Origin: Rapana venosa
Taxonomy: Eukaryota; Mollusca; Gastropoda; Neogastropoda; Muricidae
Direction: 5' to 3'
NCBI GenBank assembly: GCA_028751875.1
Contig: CM054151.1
Location: 38,685,870 to 38,749,869, forward strand
Length of the DNA: 64,000 nucleotides
Below the pieces are notes generated by a model. That model did no database searches. It was not told where the DNA came from and worked only from the letters and a program-made list of their open reading frames with translations. Below are positions 1 through 10,779 of the stretch, in pieces. Position numbers and translations under genes: made by a program. The first letter of the stretch is position 1. Every line of letters starts with the position of its first letter.

Positions 1-39
1 GTAACACATGGGACCTCGGTTTATCTTGTGATGTCAATG

Positions 40-150
40 TGTGTTGTGTGTGTTGTTGTTGTTGTTGTATGTGTTAGTTGTGTTTGTGTGTGCTTGATTT
101 AGTGTATCAATTTAAGTCTGTTCACTTTTAGTGATATTAGTGATTTAGTG
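40..150 (-). repeat. Degraded stub of RNase H-LINE 3' end beside (TG)n/(TTG)n
   Basis: The segment TTTAAGTCTGTTCACTTTTA followed by GTGATATTAG resembles the 3' terminus of the LINE family seen complete at 60913-63570. A (TGTT)/(TTG)n run lies on its left, as expected for the element's (CAA)n tail in minus orientation. The copy is degraded. Confidence 0.4.
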
Positions 151-207
151 TATATATGTGAACATGTGTTTTATATTGTGTTTATGAATGTGTAAATTAG
201 TGTATGT

Positions 208-568
208 ATTCAGTGGTCTAGAGGTAACGCATTTGCGTATAAATTGAAAAGTCCAGGCTTGATCCTCGTTTGTGCTCCAAACTTTTCCTCCATCCTCTAG
301 ACTGTAAATGGTGGTCAGGGTGCTAGTCTGTCAGATGAGACAATAGATTGATGTCTTGTGTGCAACACGCATTTAGTGCATGTAAAAGAACCCACGGCAA
401 CAAGAGAGTTGTCCTTGGCAAAATTGTGTCGAAAAAAGCCACTCTGATAGGGAAACAACAACACATGCAGACAGGAAACAAAAAATAAGGGGTGGCACTG
501 CTCTTGTGGCAACATGCTTTGCCTTGGGAGAGCAGCTCGAATTTCATGCAGAGAAATCTGCAGTGACT
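208..568 (+). mobile_element. tRNA-derived SINE (family S2)
   Basis: A tRNA-like head (A-box-like GTGGTCTAGAGGTAACGC near 213, B-box-like GGCTTGATCCTC near 257) is followed by a body containing CAGATGAGACAATAGATTG, the phrase AAAGAACCCACGGCAACAAG and GGGAGAGCAGCTCGAATTTC. This body resembles mollusc SINEs with a conserved central domain, from memory of such elements. A second 3' end of the same family lies at about 1075-1140. Family name not determined. Confidence 0.7.
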
Positions 569-754
569 TGAAACTGTATACAGATAAAACCTGCAGTTAG
601 GTACTTTTAGGTCCTTTTGTTCAGGGAATTGTTGTCATTTACAACACAGCCTGTTTGTAGGACAAAGAGGTAACAGAGGGAGAAAAAATGTGCTGATTAT
701 AAGATACTTCAATGAAGGATGACTAAGATCTGCCTCTGTAGACTATTAACAAAA

Positions 755-1076
755 ACCCCAAAATCTAAAAGAGACCATGGCTACTCGAGCAACAACACTA
801 TAACAAAAAAAAACAAAATCTAAAAGAGACCATGGCTACTCGAGCAACAACACTATAACAAAAAAAAACAAAATCTAAAAGTGACCATGGCTACTCGAGC
901 AACAACACTATAACAAAAAAAAGCAAAATCTAAAAGTGACCATGGCTACTCTAGCAACAACTCTATAACAAAAAAAACCCAGATCTAAAAGTGACCATGG
1001 CTACTCTAGCAACAACACTATAACAAAAAAAAACCCCAAATCTAAAAGTGACCATGGCTACTCAGCAACAACACAC
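755..1076 (+). repeat. 55-bp minisatellite, about 6 copies, SINE-derived
   Basis: The unit contains AAATCTAAAAGTGACCATGG and CTACTCTAGCAACAACACTA plus an A-run. The AAATC (or AGATC) mark recurs at 761, 816, 871, 926, 981 and 1038, giving a 55-bp period. The last unit runs straight into a SINE S2 3' end (GAGAAGAACAGCTCAAATTC at about 1084), and the unit aligns loosely with the matching internal part of the SINE at 480-560. The array therefore looks like internal amplification inside a second SINE copy. Confidence 0.75.
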
Positions 1077-1260
1077 TGTCCCTGAGAAGAACAGCTCAAA
1101 TTCCATGCAGACAATTCTACAATATAATTAATACAATACAATAGCACAATACAATACAATACAGTTGAATGCAGCACAGTACAATGCAAAGCAGTGCAAT
1201 GCTATGCAAATCAACACAACGCATGGCATGGTATGGCAAGGCAAGGCAAGGCAGTCTTTA
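1077..1260 (+). repeat. SINE S2 3' end with (ACAAT)n-type tail and AT-rich simple sequence
   Basis: GCTCAAATTCCATGCAGACA matches the end of the SINE at 208-568. It is followed by an irregular (ACAAT)n tail and then a run of GGCAAGGCAAGGCAAGGC type. No coding signal is seen. Confidence 0.6.
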
Positions 1261-1342
1261 ACCATGTAGACTACGGTATTCAGCATGATGTTTAAAAGAT
1301 ACCTGCCCTCTTTAACTCAATTTGGTTGATATAAAAAGTCAG

Positions 1343-1452
1343 AGTGATGGCAATGGGATTTCAGATGTTGGTGACTCTGGGCTTCAGCATCCTTCAGGAC
1401 ATCATTCTGCTGGCTCTGTATGAACCCCGGGGATACATCACCTTTGAAACGG
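1343..1452 (+). CDS. AGTRAP: AGTRAP exon a (transmembrane segment)
   Basis: Encodes MLVTLGFSILQDIILLALYE and then a PRGYITFETG-like stretch. The donor is GG|gtcagt at 1453. The acceptor is uncertain: an in-frame TAA at about 1332 limits the exon, and candidate acceptors end at 1342 (gtcag) or 1364 (tttcag). It ends with one base of a Gly codon completed at 3700. Confidence 0.75.
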
Positions 1453-4400
1453 GTCAGTCACCCATCACACTGGGTTTGGGGACAGTGCCATAGATCAGTA
1501 GTATAGTATAGTACAGGAATTCATAGATAACACCAACTGTGTGAAAATGTTTAACCCTTTCCCATTTTTACCCGCCGTAGCCCGCCGCTGCCCGCTCGCC
1601 CGCATCTATTTATACCCGCCGCAGCCCGCTGGACGTCATTTCAGCCTAGTGGGGATTTTCCCTCACGCACTAAGCTCTACCTAGTACACGCACACTATGA
1701 ATGAACATTCCACTGAGGTCAGCATAAACTAAGGAAGGAATGGACACCAAATTCAGTGCTACACAGCCTCCCTTTCACAAGAAATTGGCCAGTGACTGGC
1801 TTTGTCTTTCCCACGCTTTCTTGTTGCTAAAAATGGCAGCAAAGATTGAGCATACAATTTGGGAGGAATATACTGATGTGGAAATTGAAGCTATTTTGGC
1901 GCAAGTGGAACAGTTCGAAAGAGAATAAAATGTTGAATCTGATGTTGAAGTAGATGTAGAAGAAAGAGATGAAATAGGAGAAGGTAGTGAGTCGGAAAGT
2001 GATGCTTAGGATAACATTCCGTTGGCTTCATAGCAGACGACATGGCGCAGCGCACAAGTGCCTTGCTCAGTGCAAGACTTCACGCTGATGACTGGGCCGG
2101 CACAAACTCTCCCACTGAAAGCCAAGCTCTTAGATTACTTTGTTTTGTTTGTGCCCCAACATTTTTTTCAAATTGTAGCAGATGAAACTAACAACTATGC
2201 CAGGCAAAAGATCGCTGTGAAAGGCTTAGTCATAGATCCATTACGGACAGAAACAACACCTGATGAAATTTGGGCTCACCTGTCAGTTTTGAACATGATG
2301 GGGATCAAGCGTTTGCCGAGGCTTCATCTCTACTGGTCTACTGATTTGACATTTTCTGAGTCACGGATCAGTAATATTATGATGAAAACCAGATTTCTCA
2401 AAATTAATCAGTATTTTCACCTGAGAAACACGCCAACACACCTGGACGCGACACTGGCTGTGACACCTGCATTGTGACAGCCATGTAGCTAGCTATTGGT
2501 GAAGGACACACTAGTGTCTGTAAATAGTAGGCGTCAGCATATATTTCTAAATAATGTATATACGCGCATTAGTCAACGTCATTTTCAATATGTTTGAATA
2601 CTTTCCACTGAAGAAATGTAGACTTGGTGACAGTAATTTTGTGACGTGTGAATGTTCGATTGGATTACCATGACGGTGGATGCGATGGAGGACACATTCA
2701 GGCAGGACCACACATATTATTTTTGTTAATCACATACCTATATTGCGCATGTTAGAGGGTAGTTGTAGACTAACAGCATGATGTCACTGCAATGTTACCT
2801 GTATTTGGTGACAAAGAGGGGACAGCAGCACGACACATGTAGGTAGGACACACATCTTGGGGTGCAGAACAAAGTATGACATCATATGAATACTTTGGCC
2901 AAATATGACTGCTCTGCGAACAATAGTAACTGTACAGGACTATGTGTACTTGAGGTACCTTATTCTCTGAAAAAACAGCGTAAATTTCCGAATACTACAG
3001 AGAGTTTCTCTGTCAGAAATGCGAATGGTAAAGGGTTAATCCAGCAGTTTATTCAGGATGTGTTGAAGGGGCCTGAGAAGGCAGGGCATTTGAAATGCGA
3101 TGCAAGAATCACTGATTCAGATCCTCCTTAGAGGAGCTGTGTTAGAAGAGACTTTTCAGAGTCAATCCACATGGGCACTCCAGTCCTTTCTGGTCTTTGG
3201 GATGAGACTTCAAACCAAAGTCCTGTGTGCGAGAATGTGCACCAAGGCCCTGTGTGTGAGAATGTGCCCCAAAACAATCTTGTATGTTGTAATTATTCCA
3301 TTTAACCTATTGATACAGAATAGGCATCACACATACAGGTAGGAAAGGATGACCAAAAAACCAGCAAACCATATCACTGTTGTTTAGATACCCACCATAA
3401 TCTCTTAAGTTAGACTGAAGAAAAAACGGTTGGATTCACCAAATTTCACCATTTGTGAACCTTGGAGCTCTAACCAAGTAATGAAAAAAAATATATATCT
3501 AAGGTGAAACCTGGCTGCCTTAATGGCATGACTACACACACGCACGCACGCACGCATGCACACACACACACCCCCCCCCCCCCCCCCCCCCGCATCCACT
3601 CAAGGACAATGTGCATAATAGCAGATGGCTGATGCTATTTTGTTTTGTTTTTATTTTATCTTTTGTTTGAATTCATCGATATGTTTCTGCTTTTTTCAGG
3701 TCGTGTGACACAATCTGCACTGAATGAATACCGATTTGCTCTCGGGTATCCTTTCATAAAGTAGTCAACTGCATTTTGTATTGTTGCTTTTGTGTTGTCT
3801 GTGTATCATTATATTCACTTGTTATAGATTGATTTCAGTATTCCAAAGAAAATGTTGTTTTTTTCTTCGTATGTCTATCATTGTACAAACTTTTTCTTGA
3901 TTGTTATCAATCTTTTAAAAAGAAAAATGTGGTGTCTATAAAAAAAAAAGTGTGGCTTTAAAAAAACAACTTTTTGTTAAGTTTCTGGTGAATGGGTTGA
4001 TGGTACTGGTACTCTGTGTGTTCTCAACAAAAAATGATTATAGGTGATGAGATGAGCATGGTTGGAAGCAAAATACTGATTATTAAAGTATAAAATCCTG
4101 AACGTGCCTAATTAGATTGGAATTTTTTGGTGAACATTATTTTGAATTGTTGTATAAAACGGCATTTGTTGTTGTTATTTTCTTTTTTCTTTCTTTTTTT
4201 AAAAGGACAACCTGGATATAAAAAAAAGGAATTAAAAGAATAAGAAAAGTAATAAGATTTGGTTACTGTAAAGTGACGTTATTTAGGTTGTATACTAACA
4301 TGTGCAAAGTGTGGATTTTAGGTTTAACTTGGATAAAACAAAATGTTTCAAAAAGGAATTCAAAGAGTAAGAGAAGGAGTCACAGCAGATTACTGGAGAG

Positions 4401-4834
4401 GAACATGTTGGGTATATATTACCAAGTGCAAACTCTGGATTTTTGGTGTTTGTTTACAACTGAATAATTAATATGTATATGCATCGTGTATTGCTAATGT
4501 GAATATTTTAACATGTTACGCTGGAAGTGTAAATGATAGATGAAAGAGAACCCAAAGATGCTTCATGATGAATAACCTTGACAAACTTCCAGTATGTCCA
4601 TCCTGAACCTTCTCTTCAAGCCGTTCAGCATGTTCTTGCTGTACAGAATTTATCAGTCCCGCAACAACGAAACTGCCTTCAGCATCCCTGGCATAGACCG
4701 TATTCCTGGCCTGGGTTAGTATCGTGTTACTTTGTTCGCGTGTGAATGTGTGTGTGTGTGTGTGTGTGTGTTGTTGTTGTTGTTGTCTTTAATTTAACGT
4801 CTGTTCACTCTAAGTGATATTAGACGAGTGTGTT

Positions 4835-4865
<31 letters not shown>

Positions 4866-4968
4866 ACTTGAACTCTGAAATGATTTATTGTACTTTGGCC
4901 AGAGACCACAATACATTTGAAAGCGCATAAATGGAAAGATGAAGAAAATGAAGTATAACTTCGTGAGT

Positions 4969-5020
<52 letters not shown>

Positions 5021-5027
5021 GTGTGTA

Positions 5028-5102
<75 letters not shown>

Positions 5103-5575
5103 AGAGAGGAGAAGAAATAGAAGAAAGAAAAAAAAGAGAAGTAAAAATACTAAAATGCCTGAAAAGAAGAATGTATATCAGACTTAGATATTGTCTGTGA
5201 CTGACATTGTGCATACATGTATTAATGTACACAAATATGCCCATTTGCCAACACACATACTAATGTACAAACACACACACACAAAAACATACAGACTCAA
5301 ATACACACTTACACACAACACACACACATATATTTTTTGTTTTATTTGAATTTTGTATAAAATAGTCTGCATGTCCACACAATTGATCAAAACCACAACA
5401 TTGTAACAAGTGACAGTGTTAATACATAGTTGATTGTTGTTGTTGATGACATCCAGGTGGCATGGGGCCTGGCAGTGGCTATGAGGACATCGACAGTAAT
5501 AGACCCACTGCTCCATACCCCAACTCTGGAATGCCAGTGGAAACAGCCACCTCTCACAGTAGTGTCAAATATTAA
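1343..5575 (+). CDS. AGTRAP: AGTRAP homologue (type-1 angiotensin II receptor-associated protein), 5'-partial gene, 4 exons
   Basis: Joined exons are about 1343-1452, 3700-3745, 4593-4714 and 5457-5575, with the stop TAA at 5573-5575. All junctions are GT-AG and reading phase is kept across each. The predicted piece runs from a hydrophobic segment (DIILLALYEP) through TGR and ALGMSILNLLFKPF to a short soluble tail with YEDID, matching the order in vertebrate ATRAP (a DIVH... helix, TGR, AILSLLLKPL, then YQTID). In vertebrates this small multi-pass membrane protein of the endomembrane system binds the AT1 receptor tail. A mollusc role is unknown, and an AT1 partner should not be assumed. The N-terminal exons (about the first 50-55 residues in human) lie left of the window. 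The gene is convergent with PEX5. Confidence 0.82.
1551..3039 (+). mobile_element. piggyBac-like transposon remnant with TTAA target duplication
   Basis: The left end is TTAA (1551-1554) followed by CCCTTTCCCATTTTTACC. The right end, read inward on the opposite strand, is CCCTTTACCATTCGCATT, closed by TTAA at 3036-3039. The two ends share CCCTTT-CCATT, and TTAA is the hallmark piggyBac target site. The element lies in the AGTRAP intron between exons a and b. At 1.49 kb it is shorter than a full autonomous piggyBac element, and its transposase is broken. Confidence 0.85.
1740..2477 (+). pseudogene. Broken piggyBac (DDE_Tnp_1_7) transposase fragment
   Basis: An N-terminal acidic stretch (to about 2008, with stops) is followed by an open segment at 2058-2477. 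That segment carries the piggyBac/PGBD-type block with LDYFVLFVP, VADETNNYA, MGIKRLPRLHLYWST and RFLKINQYFHLR. This block precedes the catalytic DDD core in the family. No catalytic core is seen downstream, so the copy is internally deleted and inactive. Confidence 0.8.
3535..3600. repeat. (CA)n plus poly-C tract
   Basis: An ACACGCACGCACGCACGC-type run leads into (CA)n and then about 20 consecutive C (about 3571-3591). The adjacent segment at about 3450-3535 resembles a dispersed repeat also seen near 23970-24050 (GTGAACCT..AGCTCTA.CCAAG). Confidence 0.7.
3700..3745 (+). CDS. AGTRAP: AGTRAP exon b
   Basis: The acceptor ttttttcag|GTCGTG is strong and the donor is CTCGG|gtatcc. The 46 nt encode GRVTQSALNEYRFAL plus two bases of a Gly codon. 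TGR across the a-b junction is shared with vertebrate ATRAP. Confidence 0.82.
4593..4714 (+). CDS. AGTRAP: AGTRAP exon c (last transmembrane segment)
   Basis: Acceptor caaacttccag|TATG, donor CTGG|gttagt. Encodes GMSILNLLFKPFSMFLLYRI followed by a polar YQSRNNETAF-type tail. This corresponds to GMAILSLLLKPL in human ATRAP, the most diagnostic block of the family. Confidence 0.85.
4771..4825 (-). repeat. 3'-end stub of the RNase H LINE between (TG)n tracts
   Basis: A (TTG)n run is followed by AATTTAACGTCTGTTCACTC and TAAGTGATATTAGAC, the reverse complement of the terminus at 63516-63567. (TG)n lies on both sides (about 4747-4770 and 4828-4846), with the CA strand in the element's orientation. 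Confidence 0.7.
4847..4935 (-). repeat. LINE 3' tail stub next to (GA)n
   Basis: (GA)n at 4847-4865 is followed by ACTTGAACTCTGAAATGATT and TATTGTACTTTGGCCAGAG. This is the same layout as the minus-strand LINE tails at 37406 and 48531 (GAACTC-type tail, TTTATT, then a CCC-rich segment). Confidence 0.5.
4975..5115. repeat. Compound (TG)n(GA)n microsatellite
   Basis: (TG)n with GTAT interruptions (4975-5040) passes directly into (GA)n (5041-5108). Open frames here encode only VCVCVC or ERERER and are not genes. Confidence 0.9.
5457..5575 (+). CDS. AGTRAP: AGTRAP last coding exon
   Basis: Acceptor gatgacatccag|GTGG. Encodes GGMGPGSGYEDIDSNRP and a Ser/Thr-rich tail ending VKY-stop at 5573-5575. 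The YEDID motif matches YQTID in the human cytosolic tail. Phase follows from exon c (G + GT). The upstream pyrimidine tract is weak, but protein homology supports the junction. Confidence 0.8.
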
Positions 5576-6580
5576 GGCCCCCTTCCCCCCTTCCACACAC
5601 ACACATGCATACATACATACATGCATGCCCATGCACACACACACATGCACACACACACACACACACACACACCACACGCCATAGCACCACACACAACATG
5701 CACACACACACACACACACTGCACACACACACACACACACGCACAATTTTTTTTTTACACACACACACTCACACACATAAACATGCTCAACACTTCAGTT
5801 GTGCTCTCACAGAAGCTGTATCCTTCTTCAGGATAAACGTAGTCAGCGTTTGGCGACTTCAGTTGTCGGTGCATCGATGACTGTCTGTGTGCTTTTTTTT
5901 TTTTTTCACAGTCTAGCCTTTCAAGTTTTTTTCAAGGAAAAAAAATGTATCTAATTGACTGTTTTGATTTAAGGTTAAAAAAAAAGTGACCAGGTTCATG
6001 TAAGAATTTGCTTTGGCTAGGTTTTTTTTTTTTCTTATTACACTTAATTTTTCAGATTTACAAAATATTTTGTGGATCTTTTTTTGTGGTGGTGGGGGGA
6101 GGGGGGGGGGATTTGTTGTTAAATATACTGATTGTTATTACTTTGATAAAGGGCTATGGTTCTTTTTGTTTTTGTTCTTACACTTCATTCTTTAGATTTG
6201 TAAAATATAGTATTATCACTTTGGTAAAGGTAACTTTTTCATTGTGTATTACAAAAAATATCAAAAGATACCACAAAATCTATTTTTTTAGTTTTGATAC
6301 ATATGTTATATATAAGTGATTTGAGCGCATTGGCTACATTGTTGTGCCGTTTAGAATTGGCAAACAGTTCTATGCAATTGCTGAAAGTGTATTCAGTATT
6401 AACAGACTACCCAGCGTTCTGATTTTTTCTCTTTGCAAACTGTTTGATGGTGGGAATGTATTTCTAGCATGTCTCTTTTTCACTTCTGAGATTATTTCCA
6501 ACTGTACATTGCATGTGGTCAGATCATGAAATGATTCTGCAAATTGTTCATCTAAACAATACATTAAGTTAAAGGTTGCG
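5576..6580. other. AGTRAP 3' flank: (CA)n cluster and T-rich DNA
   Basis: 5590-5780 is an interrupted (CA)n cluster that starts about 15 bp after the AGTRAP stop and would lie in its 3' UTR. 5890-6300 is T-rich and contains a G-run (about 6093-6110). No coding exon is recognised. Confidence 0.6.
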
Positions 6581-6582
6581 TA

Positions 6583-6815
6583 CCTATTTATTTATTCTTT
6601 TATATCTAGGATAATGGAATAAGCACTCGTGCTTTTTTACATCCAGTTCCCGTGTGTTTGCGGTTTTGTAAATTTTGTCATCTGTTTCCACCGGCACACA
6701 ATGGCCTACTCTTACGAAAAGCGTAACAGGATTTAATATGTGTGCAAGATATTCTGCATGTGTTCGAACACGGGGCCTCAGTTTATAGTCTCATCCGAAG
6801 GACCTACATTCATGT
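6583..6815 (-). mobile_element. SINE S1 copy
   Basis: Contains the S1 landmarks in minus orientation: GGATAATGGAATAAGCACTC, TTTTGTAAATTTTGTCATCT, CACACAATGGCCTACTCTTA, and GGGCCTCAGTTTATAGTCTC followed by ATCCGAAGGAC. The same block recurs about ten times in the window. The tRNA-like head is missing here. Confidence 0.75.
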
Positions 6816-7223
6816 GTTAGACTTTTGATGCTTACTTTTGGATGTTTTCACTCACGCTTAACATTTTATTGAAGAATGTTTCTGTTAGTCCCTTTTTGGC
6901 CTCAGCATGGGAAGGCCAGGTTTTGTCATTGAAATTCTGAAGTCGGGGTGGTTTCTACACACCCTTCTGTTTAGGTCACCTTGATAATTATGACACTCAA
7001 TTTTCTTTAGGGATGGTGCTTGCTTTGTATGGATTTGCTTGGTATGTTTTGCGTTATTGTAACCAGCCTGCTGCTGACACGGATTACAGGATTCTTTGGT
7101 GTCTAGTCTTGTGCTTTTGCACACAGGGGATAAATCGTCTCTCATTCAGTCCCACCCTCAGAAAAAGGTGTTGACATGCAGTCTTGCTGCAGCCAATATG
7201 CTTTGGAAAAGTGAAGTTGAGTA

Positions 7224-7450
7224 AGGTGAGTTGCTGTTTCCAGCACTGGGAGTCTTTATCCCAATTGGGGCTGTACTGGTTTGTAATCCTCTGCTGTCAC
7301 TGTTAAGTAACTAGAGAGAGGAAATGGGCCCTGTCCTCAAAATGCTGGCCCCTAAAGAACTGAGGTCTCTAACAACTCAATCCCTATCGACCACATAGGT
7401 TATGGGAACACCTTTATCTTTGCTCTGTCTCCATTGCATCAAGTTGGCGT
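7224..7450 (+). mobile_element. Diverged copy of the tRNA/5S-type SINE (family S3), body only
   Basis: Contains TGGCCCCTAAAGAACTGAGG followed by TCTCTAACAACT, and CACATAGGTTATGGGAACACC. These match the minus-strand copy at 34095-34290 and the body of the copy at 13293. The head is lost or diverged. Confidence 0.55.
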
Positions 7451-8223
7451 GCACTAAAGTTTGTTGTGGAAATGTTTAATCTGTACAATCCTATCCACAA
7501 GGCATTGCTTGTCGTTCAATCAGAGAATTCGACATGATCATCAAGATTTGAAACTCAATCCTTTTATGTCTTGATTATTTGTTTTGGGCACGTTATCATA
7601 ACATTGCTGTCAGTTGGACTTTTTCAATTTCAGTGGGACTTTTTCAATTTCAGTGGTGAAATCTTTTCTTCCTGTCCTTTCAGGGAATTTTTTGGGTTTT
7701 TTTTGTTTGGCCTATTTGTCCTGGAAGTGTGTGTGTGTGTGTGTGTGTGTGTTGTGTTGTGTGTGATGTGTGTGTTTGTGTTTTAGAAGGCAGATGGTTG
7801 ATTTTTTGGTCAAACGCTTCGCTGCAGCTGCGCATAGTCTTCTGACTTATATTCTCTTCTTCAGCTGAACTTGCTCATCATCTTTTTTTTCTGTTTTGTT
7901 TTTTTCTTTTATTTACTTTTTGTGTTGTGTTGAGGCCATAAGTACACAAGCTGTGGAGAGTGATGCATGGTCAGGCTGGATGATTTTATTAAAGGTCTGT
8001 CAACTTTTTTTGGGAAAAGTTTCTAGCGTGCTATGCATTTTGGATGCTAATTCATTATATTTCATGATGCACTGGTAATGCCCCGGAAGAAGTCCATGAG
8101 TGAACGTTATGTGTGAGGGTTGGTTGGTTTGGTTTTGGGTTCTTTTACAGAACTGAGTTTGCAAACATTTTGTTTGATAATGGTAAGTGTTATGCACTTG
8201 CTTAATTCTCTGTCTCTTTTGTT

Positions 8224-8260
<37 letters not shown>

Positions 8261-10002
8261 AAAGTAACTTTACCAGATATACAGCATTATGTTATGATCA
8301 TGGGGAAATGCTGGGTTGAAGGTGGAAGGGGGGGGGGGGGGCGCTATACCAGTATAACCAGACTACTCAGATATTTTTGGTTGTTTTGATTTAAAGCAAT
8401 TTAGCTACTTCTATGAATGGAAGGAAAGTGCTTCAACTATGTCCATTATTAATTTAAAAAAAAAAATTTAAACAGAGATGGGTGCCTCAGAGGTGGCTCA
8501 AACACATGCTATCAGATTGCAAGCTCAATGCTGTAACCGCTAGGCTACCCCGCCTCTGTTACCCACTTAAGTATGGCAACTTGTAATATGTCGATGAATG
8601 GGGATTGTTTGGTTCTGGATTGTACCTGCCAGTGTGTAGCTTCAGGAAATCATTGGCTTCAATTTTTAGTCATGTTTTTAATTGGGTAAATTTCATCATC
8701 ATTGGCTCATCTGTCTTTTGGTTGAGTAGTTTTATTTTCTGTAGTTTATGTTCATGAATATGTGTGCTGGTTAATTTGATACTGAGCATTTGCCTTATCT
8801 TCGCCACAGAAAAAAATCCAGAATCGTGCTTAAAGCACATGTTTTAAGATCTGATTTCTTCTTACAACTCGAGGCATGTTTGCCTTCTCCTCATTTTTAT
8901 TTCACCATGAACAGTTCAGATTTTGTTATGCCAGAACAGTAACATTGTAGACCAGATTATTCGCCAGTGTTTAAAGTTGCAAATCACTGATTGTGAGGTA
9001 TGCTTGTTCCAGTGAATCTTCATAACATTCCACTGTTTCAACAGTAATTTTACATTTTTGACTTCCATAGAAGTTACAGGTTTTTATGCATTCATTGTAT
9101 GCTTATGAATACTTTTTGTTCCACATTTGAGACGCAAGTAATGTCAGATGTGTAGCAAGATTTTGACACAGCCAGTTTGTGTGGGTATTTGTATGTGCTT
9201 GTATAGAAGTTTATATTGAAGTTGTTCCATTTTGATTTTACTTGTACCAAGTTTCTGCAGAAAAGACCAAAGTATAAAAGTGTTTGGCTTGTTGGTGGTG
9301 AAGATCCAAGTAAGAGACAGCAATGTCTCTTACACTGAAGCTGAATCATGATTTTAAAGATAGGCCACACTTGACATATTTTAGAACAAGCCTTGGTAGC
9401 TCTACAATAAAAGTGGGTTTTTAAAAATAAATTCTTCTACAAATGAACTATTGCCAGTTGACAGGATTATGGGACTTCAAGCTTTGGGAGAAGTGACATT
9501 TCTTGAACTTATTAGCCTGCAGAGTGATTTCTGGGCAGTTGGGCTGTGATTTTTTTTGTGAGCATGTATAATGTACTCTTTGAATATATGACACCTGTAG
9601 AACACTGTTGGCTGGAACATACATGCATAAATAATGTCGCATATTCTTATATGCTTGTCCTACAGATGTGGGTTTTCTTGGTATTCAAATCATGTCATGT
9701 GACAGTTGAGACAGGTGTTTGTCCTTCAAAATATTCCAATCAAAAGAAAGATTCAAAATATTCTAATCAAAAGAGAGGTTGTTAGTTGACAGAGAATTCA
9801 ACAGTGCAGAAGATATTGTCACTGAAAAATTTTTTACATTGCAATCTCAAATGATGGAAGATTTTAGTCTGTTTTTTCCCTTACTCATTTTGTGTGACAT
9901 ATCCATACTGCTGTTCCCACACTGGTTATTTCAGTTTCCACATAGTCATGATTAGGCTTCTTTCATGGCACCGCAAGTCTCCTTTTCTGTATAATCATTA
10001 AG
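7451..10002. other. Non-coding stretch with an (AT)n tract and a possible poly(A) signal
   Basis: Holds (TG)n at 7729-7785, (AT)n at 8228-8258, poly-G at 8328-8341, and a minus-strand tRNA-like SINE head at about 8480-8565 (read in reverse: TAGCCTAGCGGTTACAGC, then GTTTGAGCC). AATAAA at about 9402 in otherwise unique sequence could end a long AGTRAP 3' UTR. No exon is recognised. Confidence 0.4.
8480..8565 (-). mobile_element. tRNA-like SINE head
   Basis: The reverse strand reads GGGGTAGCCTAGCGGTTACA ... GTTTGAGCCACC, an A-box and B-box pair at tRNA spacing. The right end of the repeat is not defined. Confidence 0.5.
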
Positions 10003-10098
10003 AAATTGTTCTTAGATAGATGGCTTGATGGAAAAGAGCAAATGCATTGCTTATTCAATGTACCATCTGGAAATAAAAATTTGACTTGACTTGACTCT
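10003..10098 (+). repeat. Retroelement 3' end with (TTGAC)n tail (family S4)
   Basis: AGATAGATGGCTTGATGGAA, then TTCAATGTACCATCTGGAAA, then TAAAAATTTGACTTGACTTG. The same 3' end recurs at 18068, 26950 and 31708 (plus) and at 48844-48945 (minus). It is either a SINE or the 3' end of an unseen LINE. Confidence 0.7.
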
Positions 10099-10639
10099 AT
10101 GGTGCTACTCCATGTAAAAAAATAATCATTAAGGAAGAGACATTCAATAAGCCATGAGGCTTGGGCTTTTGAGCAAGGCCCTACTTTACCACTTATACTG
10201 ATACTGTGCTACTGACCAGAAAAGGCCTTGGGCGACTTTCCTGGTGGCTTTTCTGATTATCACCAACAAAACATGGCCTATAACTACAACACTGAGCCAG
10301 ACTGAGAGGAATGCTCATGCAGGGGTGATGATCGTTTCCCTCCAAACACTCTCATGTCACCCATCAATCTCCCCCAATCCGAGGTATTGACATGAATTCA
10401 CCTTATACATGAAAGCAGAGGATAAAGCAAAACAGATCTTCACGAGACCAGGGTAACCTAGGCCATTCAATCAGAAACAGTTTTCTTTTCAAATACGATG
10501 ATAAATGTTGATGATGATACCACGCAGATCCAGCTGTGTTTGAAGCAATATTTTTTTCATCATTTTACTCCTGGTAGCAACCAATCCAAGATATATAGAT
10601 AATCACACTGGTGGTCTCAAGTATACTGAGTAACACTTC

Positions 10640-10775
10640 CAAAATTAAATCCATGAAGTAGATGACACTTGACTGTCCAAGCATTCCTATCTCTGATGGG
10701 ATTTGAATCCCAACATTCCAACTATGAAATCAGTGATAACCACTGTGCCACAGTGTCCTGCTGGAATAATGAGTT
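10640..10775 (-). mobile_element. tRNA-like SINE head
   Basis: The reverse strand reads GGCACAGTGGTTATCACTG ... GGGATTCAAATCCCATC, with A-box and B-box at tRNA spacing. The body would run leftward to an undefined end. Confidence 0.5.
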
Positions 10776-10779
10776 CTTT

